Part shown: positions 7,587 to 14,421 of the stretch, piece after piece
How positions within the stretch are numbered: the stretch's first letter is position 1
Layout of the letters: the number at the start of each line of letters is the position of its first letter
Assembly (NCBI GenBank): GCA_023666975.1
Contig: JAMPAW010000009.1
Location: forward strand, 1-56,878
Direction of reading: 5' to 3'
From: Clostridium sp.
Lineage (GTDB): Bacteria; Bacillota_A; Clostridia; Lachnospirales; Lachnospiraceae
Length of the DNA: 56,878 nucleotides
Position numbers and translations under genes: made by a program
Notes under the pieces: generated by a model
The model's database searches: none
What the model was told of the DNA's origin: nothing
Seen by the model: the letters and a program-made list of their open reading frames with translations, nothing else

Positions 7587-7742
7587 ATGGAAAACTTACT
7601 GCTTGATGATGCCTTCATGAGTCGGGTATTTGATGAAAATATTGAATGTACGGAGCTGATTTTGCGTATCATGTTAAATTAAAAAGATGATGCGAAGGAA
7701 GTTGAAATTATGAGCAAGATTGTTGAAGATTGGGTGAAAAAA
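7587..7742 (+). pseudogene. Remnant of an Rpn/PD-(D/E)XK-type transposase-like gene
   Basis: The frame begins MENLLLDDAFMSRVFDENIE then CTELILRIMLN and a stop at 7680. This resembles the N-terminus of Rpn-family recombination-promoting nucleases (LDDxFMxxVFxxNxExTELLL). Directly after the stop, in the same frame, comes KDDAKEVEIMSKIVEDWVKK, which resembles their helical C-terminus. The catalytic middle of roughly 200 residues is missing, consistent with an internal deletion. The family assignment comes from memory of the motif. Confidence 0.5.
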
Positions 7743-7771
7743 ATGGCGATTCTCCTAGTTAGAATCGCCAT
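7743..7771 (-). terminator. Rho-independent terminator after the Fic/kinase pair
   Basis: Perfect 11-bp stem ATGGCGATTCT/AGAATCGCCAT with a 7-base loop, followed on the minus strand by ATTTTTTTC. It lies 55 bp past the kinase stop codon. Confidence 0.8.
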
Positions 7772-7825
7772 AATTGATTGCATTGTTAATTTTGCTGCTG
7801 AAATCAATGACCTCAGGCATCGTTT

Positions 7826-8788
7826 TCATCTCGCTTTCTTATTTTCATTGATTGCTTCATATGCAGGCAGCAGCAGCTCGTTTAATCTGATTTCCATGCC
7901 TTTGCCGTAATATTGTTTCCGGATACTGCTGCATACTGTTTTATCTTGATAAGTTTCCGGGATTTCCTGTATGAATTTTTTGATTTCCGGCATGCATTCC
8001 TGTATTTTGGGCGTATTCCGGACAATGGCCTGTTTTAAGTCCTGGTTGTCCAGTTTTAATAATTTTTTTGCAGACAATGTTTTTCCATTCCGCATATAAA
8101 TGGTTCTGCTTCCGGTAAGCCTTTCCGTTAAATCCGGGCTGTCCATATATTGTTTTAATTGTGCATCGGTCGCTTTGCTTGAGAAGGCATTCCCATTGTC
8201 ATAGATTGGCGCAAGCTGGCGCATGCCGGTCATTTCATTTAATAAGAGTCCCCAGTTGCCGTTGTTGCGGTCTTTGTTGTCAATTAGGATATCTATGACA
8301 GCCATGTCCCAGAACCGTTCTTTGACGTTATCCACCTGCTGGAGTGTTGGATTATATTCCAGATGTAGCAGCTGCTCATCTAAGTCTACATTATCGCCTG
8401 TGGCAGAGCTTTTCATCTGCTGCTCCAGCATGGATTCCAGTTCTTTGTTTGCACCATTTTTAATCGTTCTCATTTCCATGAGCTTGACTGCCGGGTGGCC
8501 ACAGAAATCTTTGCAGGCGACAACGATTTTATTGTTCCGGTATCCGAGCAGCGTTTCGTGCACATCGTATCCCAATATGGCATAAATGTGGCTTCCGATG
8601 TATTCGGATAACGGGGATGTCACATAATCCAGTTCCTTCAGGTTTTGGAAATATCTGGATGGTTTCGGGTATTTGATGATGTAAAAACAGTCATGATATC
8701 TAATTCCGTCCTTATCGCCTGCCCTGCCGCCATAAAGACCGTGCCGTATGCTCGTTTCACACGTTGAAAAATCTATGATTTTCTGCAT
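7826..8788 (-). CDS. HipA/CtkA-like Ser/Thr protein kinase
   Basis: 320-aa kinase of the HipA-like fold. Visible are the glycine-rich YGGRAGDKDGI loop, Lys39 in YIIKYP (ATP phosphate contact), catalytic Asp173 and Asn178 in DNKDRNNGNWG, and the metal-binding Asp197 of APIYDNGNAF. It has no separate HipA N-terminal domain, as in the shorter CtkA-like members. The start is ATG with GAGGTG six bases before; the GTG three codons upstream is part of that site. It follows the Fic-like gene by 31 bp, so the two are probably co-transcribed and end at the terminator at 7743-7771. HipA kinases act in toxin-antitoxin systems and phosphorylate proteins such as GltX; the target here is unknown. No HipB-type partner lies beside it. 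Confidence 0.78.
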   Translation of the reverse strand: MQKIIDFSTCETSIRHGLYGGRAGDKDGIRYHDCFYIIKYPKPSRYFQNLKELDYVTSPLSEYIGSHIYAILGYDVHETLLGYRNNKIVVACKDFCGHPAVKLMEMRTIKNGANKELESMLEQQMKSSATGDNVDLDEQLLHLEYNPTLQQVDNVKERFWDMAVIDILIDNKDRNNGNWGLLLNEMTGMRQLAPIYDNGNAFSSKATDAQLKQYMDSPDLTERLTGSRTIYMRNGKTLSAKKLLKLDNQDLKQAIVRNTPKIQECMPEIKKFIQEIPETYQDKTVCSSIRKQYYGKGMEIRLNELLLPAYEAINENKKAR

Positions 8789-8819
8789 CGTTTTCACCTC
8801 GCTTCTTATTTTCTTATTC

Positions 8820-9719
8820 TTATATCACCGGATATCTGTCCACCATAGCATCCCACTGTTCATCGGTCAGTGTCCCGTCTTTTGTAAAGTTTTTACACAG
8901 CACGTCTATGATGTCCGCCACATGCGTGTATTCAATGTTTCCGGCTAAATCCAGTTCCTCCGCCTCCTGCATGGTATTTTTCAGGACTTCGGGAATCGGG
9001 AAATCAATCGGGATGTCCCCGTTAATCCACCTGAATTTCTGCTTTTTCTCCATCATGGTTTTCGCCTCGATTCCGTCAATGCAGTTTTGATATACAAATG
9101 TTTTTATCGTCTGTGAATCATTGCTTTCGTAAAAGTCTATCAGTTCTGATAAAAATTCTTTTTGTTTATCGACCGGGATGCAGATGATGCCTGCACCGTT
9201 TTCTATCATGATTTTATTTGCCATAAGCTGTGCAGTTCTCTTGTTTCCGTCCATGAACATCTGGCTTCTCATGATGTACAGCATGATATCTATTGCTTTT
9301 TCTGTTGCAGATGTGTTTTGATTTCCCATGACTGCATGGATGTGTTTGTTTATCACATCTTCATCCGGTATGCCAGGACGCCATGGTGTCCCGCCGATTT
9401 TCACGTCAGATGTGCGGAGCTGTCCTTCGTTCAGGATAATTCCCCTTCCGATTTCTGTATTAATCTGCCGGATGAACCGCAGGTCAGATGGATAATCAAT
9501 GTTATCCATGATAAACTGCCATGCGTGTTTCAAATTATTCATTTTCATGGTATCCTCTATGGAAAGTCCCGCAACCGCCCTGCCTTCATATATTTCCTGT
9601 GTATCCGGATAGGTCACGCCGATTCCTTCCAGCCGGGCTTCGGTATATATGCTGTCTACTATATTTCTTTTTGCATATAAAATATTATCCTTTACGGACA
9701 TATTGTATTTGTTTTCCAT
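8820..9719 (-). CDS. Fic-domain protein with Gln in place of catalytic His
   Basis: 299-aa Fic-fold protein. Fic enzymes transfer AMP or other groups through the motif HxFx(D/E)GNxR. Here the loop is SQMFMDGNKRTAQ (residues 152-164): Phe155, Asp157, Gly158, Asn159 and Arg161 are kept but the His position is Gln153. Loss of this base normally abolishes AMP transfer, so it may be an inactive regulator, bind nucleotide only, or use other chemistry. It begins at an ATG with AAAGGGG about ten bases upstream and precedes the HipA-like kinase by 31 bp, which suggests a two-protein system. An acidic C-terminal helical region (about 215-299) is of unknown function. Confidence 0.8.
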   Translation of the reverse strand: MENKYNMSVKDNILYAKRNIVDSIYTEARLEGIGVTYPDTQEIYEGRAVAGLSIEDTMKMNNLKHAWQFIMDNIDYPSDLRFIRQINTEIGRGIILNEGQLRTSDVKIGGTPWRPGIPDEDVINKHIHAVMGNQNTSATEKAIDIMLYIMRSQMFMDGNKRTAQLMANKIMIENGAGIICIPVDKQKEFLSELIDFYESNDSQTIKTFVYQNCIDGIEAKTMMEKKQKFRWINGDIPIDFPIPEVLKNTMQEAEELDLAGNIEYTHVADIIDVLCKNFTKDGTLTDEQWDAMVDRYPVI

Positions 9720-9866
9720 GCTGTATCATCCCCTTTATCAATATACCATGTTTTGATTATATATCATGTTGCCGCTTTGATAAAGCATTTTTTCTTTTAC
9801 GGCAGGCCATGCCATGTTTTACCGCATTACTTTTTTCGTCATGCTTTACCCCTGTCATTCGGTTTC

Positions 9867-9887
9867 CTGGTGTGCCTTGCACACCGG
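9867..9887. repeat. Triloop hairpin 5
   Basis: 9-bp stem CTGGTGTGC/GCACACCGG with CTT loop and one G-T pair. Same architecture as the hairpins near 6.9-7.5 kb with an unrelated stem sequence. Confidence 0.6.
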
Positions 9888-10241
9888 CAATCCCACAGGC
9901 TGTAAAATTAACAAATTCTTATTAAGAAGACGTGGCACACCATGTAATTTTTATCCCTGATTTGCGGCGTATTTTTCTTTTTATCACCATCGGCAGATGG
10001 TTATCCTTTTATCCCCGTCTATGCGGGCTGGGAGCGGAGCGGAACAGCCTTAATTTCTTTTATGATTATCTCTCTTTCTTTTTTCTTGTTGTGCCGCCTT
10101 GGGACGTTTTTGTGGGGTGCAGGGGCGGCAGCCCATGCGGGCACCCGGAGCGGAGCGCAGGGCAAGGAGCAGCAGCGACGCAGTGAGGGCTTTTCGGAGC
10201 GAGCGGCAGCGAGAGAGGAAAAGTGGCTGCGGCAGCAGACA

Positions 10242-10283
10242 GGTCCGTCGGCTATGCCGACCACACCGCAGGTGTGCCGGACC
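10242..10283. repeat. Three-way-junction palindrome with two triloop hairpins
   Basis: Outer stem GGTCC (10242-10246)/GGACC (10279-10283) encloses GTCGGC-TAT-GCCGAC (10247-10261) and CACACC-GCA-GGTGTG (10262-10276). The pieces abut with only two unpaired bases, giving a compact Y shape in single-stranded DNA or RNA. Confidence 0.6.
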
Positions 10284-10393
10284 CCCTTATGCCCTTTTTT
10301 ATTTTCAGGCTATTTTTTGATGATTTTAGCACAATCTAAGGATTTTCCATGACTGGCGTGGGTTTTCGGATTTAAAAATTTTGGTGTTTTTGG

Positions 10394-10419
10394 ATTTAAA
10401 TTTTTTAAAAAATTTAAAT
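10394..10419. repeat. 26-bp perfect AT-only palindrome
   Basis: Arms ATTTAAATTTTTT and AAAAAATTTAAAT meet with no spacer, within a longer AT-rich tract. Such a site melts easily and could be a duplex-unwinding element or a protein-binding palindrome. Confidence 0.6.
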
Positions 10420-10743
10420 TTCGCCCACAGAGCCGGTCCTGGACTAGAGGGCAATTTAAAAATTTTGCATGGTTCAAAACACACTTTTAAATTTTGTTTT
10501 GAACATGATTTTTGTCTCGAAATCGTCCTCGGACAGGACTTTCACCCTGTCACAATGTGATACATCACTGTCACAGAACAGGTGTTTATTCTGGTCCTGG
10601 ACCTGGGACGGGTAATTGATGCTGGCGGTGACTAAAACCAGAGAAAAAAGAGGCAGTCTGGGAATATGATTTCTTCCCAGACTGCCTTGCGGTTTGTTCT
10701 GAACTTGATTTGCGCCGTAAATATTTCCTTAATTGGTCAGAAT

Positions 10744-11150
10744 CTGACCTGAAAATTGCCAATTTTTGATAAATGGCAATTTTTAGGCTTAAATCCGGTC
10801 CAAAAAAGACCAATAAACCAAAAAATTTATCATTGGCTGTTTTCGGGTTTCTTTCTGGTTTCAAAATGGGTTTCAAAATGCCAATTCCATCGTGATAACA
10901 AATTGGTTATTTTTGGGCTTGATTCTGACCTGAAAGCTGCCAATTTTTGTGCTGCTGATAACTGGTTATTTTTTGGTTTCAGTTTGGTCTTAAATTATCC
11001 AATTATGGATATCTAATAAATGGCAATTTTGTGGTTTTATTTTGGGTAAAAATTATCCAATTTTTTGTGGCAAAATAAATGGTTATTTTGTGGTTTGATT
11101 ATGGCCAATTTATGAGGTGATAGCTACTAAATGGCAATTTGGATGTCTGA
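10744..11150 (+). repeat. Iterated ~59-bp repeats (iteron-like)
   Basis: CCAATT or a variant recurs at 10759, 10810, 10881, 10940, 10999, 11057 and 11105; four spacings are 58-59 bp or about twice that (122). Each unit runs roughly CCAATTTTTG, then ATAAATGG(C/T)(A/T)ATTTT, then GGTTTGATTCTG-like. The units are degenerate, so they are not a CRISPR array. They are placed directly downstream of the gene at 11161-11523. Confidence 0.55.
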
Positions 11151-11160
11151 AAATGACCAT

Positions 11161-11523
11161 TTATCTATTGCCATATAACTCTTTTGCATATCCGCCGATG
11201 CATCTTTCCACCTGTGATTGGTTTTGCAGGTCAATGTCCGCAAACGGCGGCAGGTTTAACTGTTCTGCGATTTTGTTTAACGCCCGGATACTGTCCACCG
11301 TATCTGCATATGTGTCCGGCTGTCCCTCTGTCCCTTCTGCCGATTCGCTGTCTTTTATCATACTTTGTATCAAGGCTTTTGTTTTGGCATCTGCATACCC
11401 TGCCAATGCGAGAAAATGCCCTGCGACCGTGTCCAATGCTTTGTTTTTCCGGTGATTGAAAATGGCGTAGTCCGTTTCTTTTAACCTTTCCAATATCTGA
11501 TTCTGCTTTTCTATATAAGTCAT
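11161..11523 (-). CDS. Hypothetical protein, 120 aa
   Basis: Not recognised. A helical, charged cytosolic protein (MTYIEKQNQILERLKETDYA... QVERCIGGYAKELYGNR) with no signal peptide or catalytic motif. A very good AAGGAGG site precedes the ATG. It is separated from the next upstream gene (11749-11907) by a terminator, so it is probably transcribed on its own. Its stop abuts the iterated repeats; a role in replication or partition is possible only by location. Confidence 0.75.
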   Translation of the reverse strand: MTYIEKQNQILERLKETDYAIFNHRKNKALDTVAGHFLALAGYADAKTKALIQSMIKDSESAEGTEGQPDTYADTVDSIRALNKIAEQLNLPPFADIDLQNQSQVERCIGGYAKELYGNR

Positions 11524-11713
11524 GGTTTTGTCCTCCTTTTTTACCGTTTATGTTACCACTTTACAGCCAATTTTTTAAGGGCGGCGGCATTGGAAATGCC
11601 TGCATGCTATGTTTTTGATAATTTGTGATTTTTCCGAGGGAGAAAATTGGCTATTTTCTGGTCAAACCAGAGCACTATTTTGTCCATTTTGATTTTATCC
11701 GGGAAAGAAAAGG

Positions 11714-11738
11714 CCCTTATTGTGAACAACAATAAGGG
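11714..11738 (-). terminator. Rho-independent terminator
   Basis: 10-bp perfect stem CCCTTATTGT/ACAATAAGGG with a 5-base loop, followed on the minus strand by CCTTTTCTTT, 10 bp past the stop of the 52-aa gene. Confidence 0.8.
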
Positions 11739-11748
11739 TTTTGTTATT

Positions 11749-11907
11749 TTAATCATCCGGCTCTGCTTCGATTTCCTGCCGCATTCTTTCATAAAAGGCA
11801 ATACTTTCCGGTGTACTTGGATACGGGTTTTGCCCTTCTTCAAACGGCGTGCCTTCTTCATTGACATAAAAATGCAGATGGCTTGGGTCTGTGGAATTGT
11901 TTATCAT
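11749..11907 (-). CDS. Small acidic protein, 52 aa
   Basis: Encodes MINNSTDPSHLHFYVNEEGT, then PFEEGQNPYPSTPESIAFY and ERMRQEIEAEPDD. AAGGAGG lies seven bases before the ATG and a good terminator follows the stop, so this is a believable gene although short. Strongly acidic, no signal peptide, no family recognised. Confidence 0.65.
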   Translation of the reverse strand: MINNSTDPSHLHFYVNEEGTPFEEGQNPYPSTPESIAFYERMRQEIEAEPDD

Positions 11908-12065
11908 ATTACAGCCTCCTTATTTGAAATAGTTTTCTTTTCTTATTCAATTGGTCATTCATTTGATATATTTGGGTTGTAGCAAGCTGTTTTGTTTTAT
12001 TCTACTATACCGGTTTTGTTTTGACAAATTTTTTTGCTGTTTCGGGATTGGTCTGGAAAAAGAAA

Positions 12066-12097
12066 AGGCCCTCATGATGTGATTATCATAAGAGCCT
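12066..12097 (-). terminator. Terminator of the secreted-protein pair
   Basis: On the minus strand a 13-bp stem (AGGCTCTTATGAT with ATCATGAGGGCCT, two G-U pairs) is followed by TTTTCTTTTTCC. It lies 16 bp past the stop at 12113. Confidence 0.75.
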
Positions 12098-12112
12098 TGT
12101 GGTTGGTTTTTG

Positions 12113-12811
12113 TTACTTTGTCTGGTGGCACTTGGTGCACTCTTCATGCGTTACTGCAGGGTGGTGGACTGTATCTACCTGCACTTCTTCAAATACCATT
12201 ATCTGGTCATACTGCGCACAGTAGCCCCTCGGGTCAGGGTCCGGGCAGTTCGGGCGGCATCTTTTACAGTGCAGTCCGCACCAGTTGTAATTTTCCCCGC
12301 AGCCATGAGGACAATCCGTTCCATCTGGCCATGATGTCGTACCCGTCCATACGTAGTCATAGACAGGCTCATCCCAGGCAGGATAATCTGTAATAGTTAC
12401 CCAGTTATGCTGGCATGTACTTGATACCGTTTTTGATACCGTTATGACATTGGACCATGCCCCGTAACAGGTCTTACCGGACTTTTTGTTATAGGCACGT
12501 ACTTTAATCTTATAGGCTTTGTTTGTCTTAGCTTTAAACGTGAAGCTTGCCTTTTTGGTTTTCTTCACAGTGTACTTTTTGGCAGTTGCTGTCTTATAAG
12601 CTACCTGGTAGCCTGCAGCCTTATTAAACTTATCAAACTTTACGGTAATCTTATTTCCGGCATTGTTCCTTACTGCGAATATTGTCTGCACTTGTGACGG
12701 CTTGTTGGAAGCAGCTTCTGCCGGGACTACTGTGGTTAAGATTAAGGCTAAAGTTAAGATTAAGGTTAACATTAACTTTAAGCTTTTATTAAAGTTTTTA
12801 TTGGTTTTCAT
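12113..12811 (-). CDS. Secreted FN3-like protein with Cys/His-rich C-terminus (copy B)
   Basis: 232 aa. Signal peptide at 1-33 (KLMLTLILTLALILTTVVPAEAA), then an FN3-like beta domain at about 36-125 (VQTIFAVRNNAGNKITVKFD... GYQVAYK... YKIKVRAYNKK), then a Cys-rich module at about 133-232. The module has HNWVTITDYPAWDEP, eight Cys within DCPHGCGENYNWCG...RGYC, and an ending HHPAVTHEECTKCHQ that suggests metal binding or disulfides. It is exported and has no sortase motif or membrane anchor. It is a paralogue of 12935-13615; the C-terminal modules are almost identical at DNA level while the FN3 parts have diverged. Probably in one operon behind the operator at 13803. Confidence 0.78.
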   Translation of the reverse strand: MKTNKNFNKSLKLMLTLILTLALILTTVVPAEAASNKPSQVQTIFAVRNNAGNKITVKFDKFNKAAGYQVAYKTATAKKYTVKKTKKASFTFKAKTNKAYKIKVRAYNKKSGKTCYGAWSNVITVSKTVSSTCQHNWVTITDYPAWDEPVYDYVWTGTTSWPDGTDCPHGCGENYNWCGLHCKRCRPNCPDPDPRGYCAQYDQIMVFEEVQVDTVHHPAVTHEECTKCHQTK

Positions 12812-12887
12812 AACAATCCCCTTCTTTCTTGATTTTTGGTTTTTTTTAAACTTTGGTTTTTTTTTTGATTATAGATAAGATGATGAC

Positions 12888-12919
12888 CAGGACTGCTGAC
12901 AATCATTATCAACAGCCCT
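12888..12919 (-). terminator. Stem-loop between the two secreted paralogues
   Basis: Minus-strand stem AGGGCTGTTGA/TCAGCAGTCCT with two G-U pairs and a 9-base loop, just after the stop of copy A. It has no clear U tract, so it may attenuate rather than end transcription. Confidence 0.45.
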
Positions 12920-12934
12920 GATAAGGTTCATAAA

Positions 12935-13615
12935 CTACTTTACAGCACCGCATGATGAACACTCTTCATGCGTTACTGCCGGGTGGTGGACCGTATCTAC
13001 CTGCACTTCTTCAAATACCATTATCTGGTCGTACTGCGCACAATAGCCCCTCGGGTCAGGGTCCGGGCAGTTCGGGCGGCATCTTTTACAGTGCAGTCCG
13101 CACCAGTTGTAATTTTCCCCGCAGCCATGAGGACAATCTGTTCCATCCGGCCATGATGTCGTACCCGTCCATACGTAGTCATAGACAGGCTCATCCCAGG
13201 CTTCGCTGTCTGTTACTGTAACCCATGTATGTACATGGGCTTCAGCAACGGTTTGTACCTTAGACCATGTACCGTAATAGGTTTTTCCGAATTTTTTATA
13301 GTACGCCCTAACCTTAACCTTATATGCCTTGTCTGTGCCTGCCTTGATAGTAAATACCGTCTTTTTCGTATTCTTAATGGTGTACTTCTTCGCAGAACCT
13401 GCTTTATAAGCAACCTGATAGCCGGTCGCTTTTTTCACCTTATTATAAGTAATGGTGATTTTGCTACCTGCATCGTTCCTTACAGCAGATACTGCCTGCA
13501 CTTTCGTTGGCTTATAAGAAGCAGACTTTGCTTCTGCCGGTATGATGCTTACAAAGATAAGGCAGAATGCCATTACCAAGGTGAATAAAGTTCTTAATTT
13601 TTTGTTTGTTTTCAT
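12935..13615 (-). CDS. Secreted FN3-like protein with Cys/His-rich C-terminus (copy A)
   Basis: 226 aa, same plan as its paralogue at 12113-12811: signal peptide (TLFTLVMAFCLIFVSIIPAEA), FN3-like domain (VQAVSAVRNDAGSKITITYN...), then the Cys-rich module ending HHPAVTHEECSSCGAVK. The start at MKTNKKLR follows AAGAAGGGATTGTT, the same leader as the other copy; the frame upstream has no ribosome binding site. It is the first gene after the promoter-operator at 13803-13830 and divergent from the XRE regulator. The function of the Cys-rich module is not known to me; adhesion or metal capture are guesses. Confidence 0.78.
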   Translation of the reverse strand: MKTNKKLRTLFTLVMAFCLIFVSIIPAEAKSASYKPTKVQAVSAVRNDAGSKITITYNKVKKATGYQVAYKAGSAKKYTIKNTKKTVFTIKAGTDKAYKVKVRAYYKKFGKTYYGTWSKVQTVAEAHVHTWVTVTDSEAWDEPVYDYVWTGTTSWPDGTDCPHGCGENYNWCGLHCKRCRPNCPDPDPRGYCAQYDQIMVFEEVQVDTVHHPAVTHEECSSCGAVK

Positions 13616-13751
13616 AACAATCCCTTCTTTCTTGCAATTTTGGTTTGCTTTTTTTGATGGTTTTGCAATCCTTTCCATTCCTGCCGGCTGCTATGCCTCC
13701 TCCTTTGCTTTTTTAACCGTACCCGGCATTCTTTCCCGTTCCGGCTTTTTT

Positions 13752-13772
13752 CTGTCCGGCAAAGCCGGACAG
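13752..13772. repeat. Triloop hairpin 6
   Basis: Perfect 9-bp stem CTGTCCGGC/GCCGGACAG with AAA loop, between the promoter at 13803 and the start at 13615. On the minus strand it falls in the 5' leader of the secreted-protein mRNA, so here it could act in RNA. Confidence 0.65.
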
Positions 13773-13802
13773 CCATCAAACAGTCTATCTTCATCTATCT
13801 AT

Positions 13803-13830
13803 TTTAACCTATTTCAGGTTAAAAATCAAT
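13803..13830 (-). promoter_or_regulatory. Promoter with embedded XRE operator (secreted pair)
   Basis: On the minus strand TTGATT and TAAAAT are 17 bp apart. The spacer holds the palindrome TTTAACCTG/(T or C)AGGTTAAA type, arms of nine with TTT/AAA centre (13803-13823; one mismatch between arms). An identical arrangement lies at 19127-19154. Repression by the XRE protein encoded 60 bp away is inferred. Confidence 0.7.
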
Positions 13831-13884
13831 ATCCAAAATGATTTCTGCTAACATGATGTCCATACTATATACAGAGGTGATACC

Positions 13885-14127
13885 ATGATACGAAATACCT
13901 TACACTACCGCCTGCGGGAGCTTAGGGAGGATGCAGATTTATCCCAGACACAGGTCGCCAAATACCTTGCCATGTCGCAGACCGGATATTCCAAATACGA
14001 AACCGGCGAAAATGATATCCCCACCAGCATTTTAATCAAGCTGTCCAAGCTCTACGGCACCAGCATTGACTACCTGCTGGCACAGACGGATGAGAAAAAG
14101 CCTTACCGGCAGCGTGAAAAGGAATGA
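13885..14127 (+). CDS. XRE-family transcriptional regulator
   Basis: 80-aa Cro/CI-type helix-turn-helix protein. The HTH is at about 8-62 (LRELREDADLSQTQVAKYL... SQTGYSKYETGENDIP) and the tail is charged; there is no sensor or peptidase domain. The start is ATG with GAGGTGATACC upstream. It is divergent from the secreted-protein pair, with one TTAACCT palindrome in the shared interval and a second in front of the other secreted operon; these are the only two such palindromes that I found. It is thus likely the repressor of the element's surface cargo. What relieves repression is not visible. Confidence 0.88.
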   Translation: MIRNTLHYRLRELREDADLSQTQVAKYLAMSQTGYSKYETGENDIPTSILIKLSKLYGTSIDYLLAQTDEKKPYRQREKE

Positions 14128-14166
14128 CCTTGTCCATACCGGCAGACTGCCTGCGGACGGGAGATA

Positions 14167-14194
14167 ATGGAGGGCCTCGGCAGGGGGCTTCCTT
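14167..14194 (+). terminator. Probable terminator of the XRE gene
   Basis: Imperfect stem GGAGGGCC/GGGCTTCC followed by TTTATTTTAT, 40 bp after the stop. The rest of 14195-14421 shows only a short GGCTTA/TAAGCC hairpin. Confidence 0.45.
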
Positions 14195-14421
14195 TATTTT
14201 ATATATATCTAAAATAACGGCTTATTTCATAAGCCTATTTCATATAGGAATCCCAAGCTCATTTCCCTTTATTTTTCAACACTCCCCGCAACCCCATAAT
14301 TCCCAGATTCTGTTTTTTCTTAACTCATTTTCGCTCTTTTCTATACACATTTTATCATTTTTCAGCATCAATATTACACAAAAGAGCACACCGATTACAA
14401 AATGCTGTTTTAGGCATCCCA

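Larger units (their letters stand above)
9720..11160. other. 1.4-kb gene-free region, candidate replication origin
   Basis: No frame with a ribosome binding site and plausible product was found. Instead there is a triloop hairpin (9867), a GC-rich stretch with a three-way-junction palindrome (10242-10283), a 26-bp AT-only palindrome (10394-10419), GTTCAAAAC/GTTTTGAAC arms (about 10472-10504), two GGTCCTGGAC copies (10435, 10593) and about seven degenerate repeats of about 59 bp (10744-11150). Combined with initiator and helicase genes in the same element, an origin is plausible; oriT is an alternative. Confidence 0.5.

Noticed and set aside
9162..9680. Plus-strand frame of 172 codons opposite the Fic-like gene
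   Set aside because: Cys/His-rich translation with no start signal; antisense shadow of a recognised gene.
10744..11150. CRISPR array
   Set aside because: The repeated units are degenerate over their whole length and have no constant repeat with unique spacers; no cas gene is present.
11607..11867. Minus-strand frame of 86 codons
   Set aside because: It crosses a terminator and overlaps, in another frame, the better supported 52-aa gene at 11749-11907.
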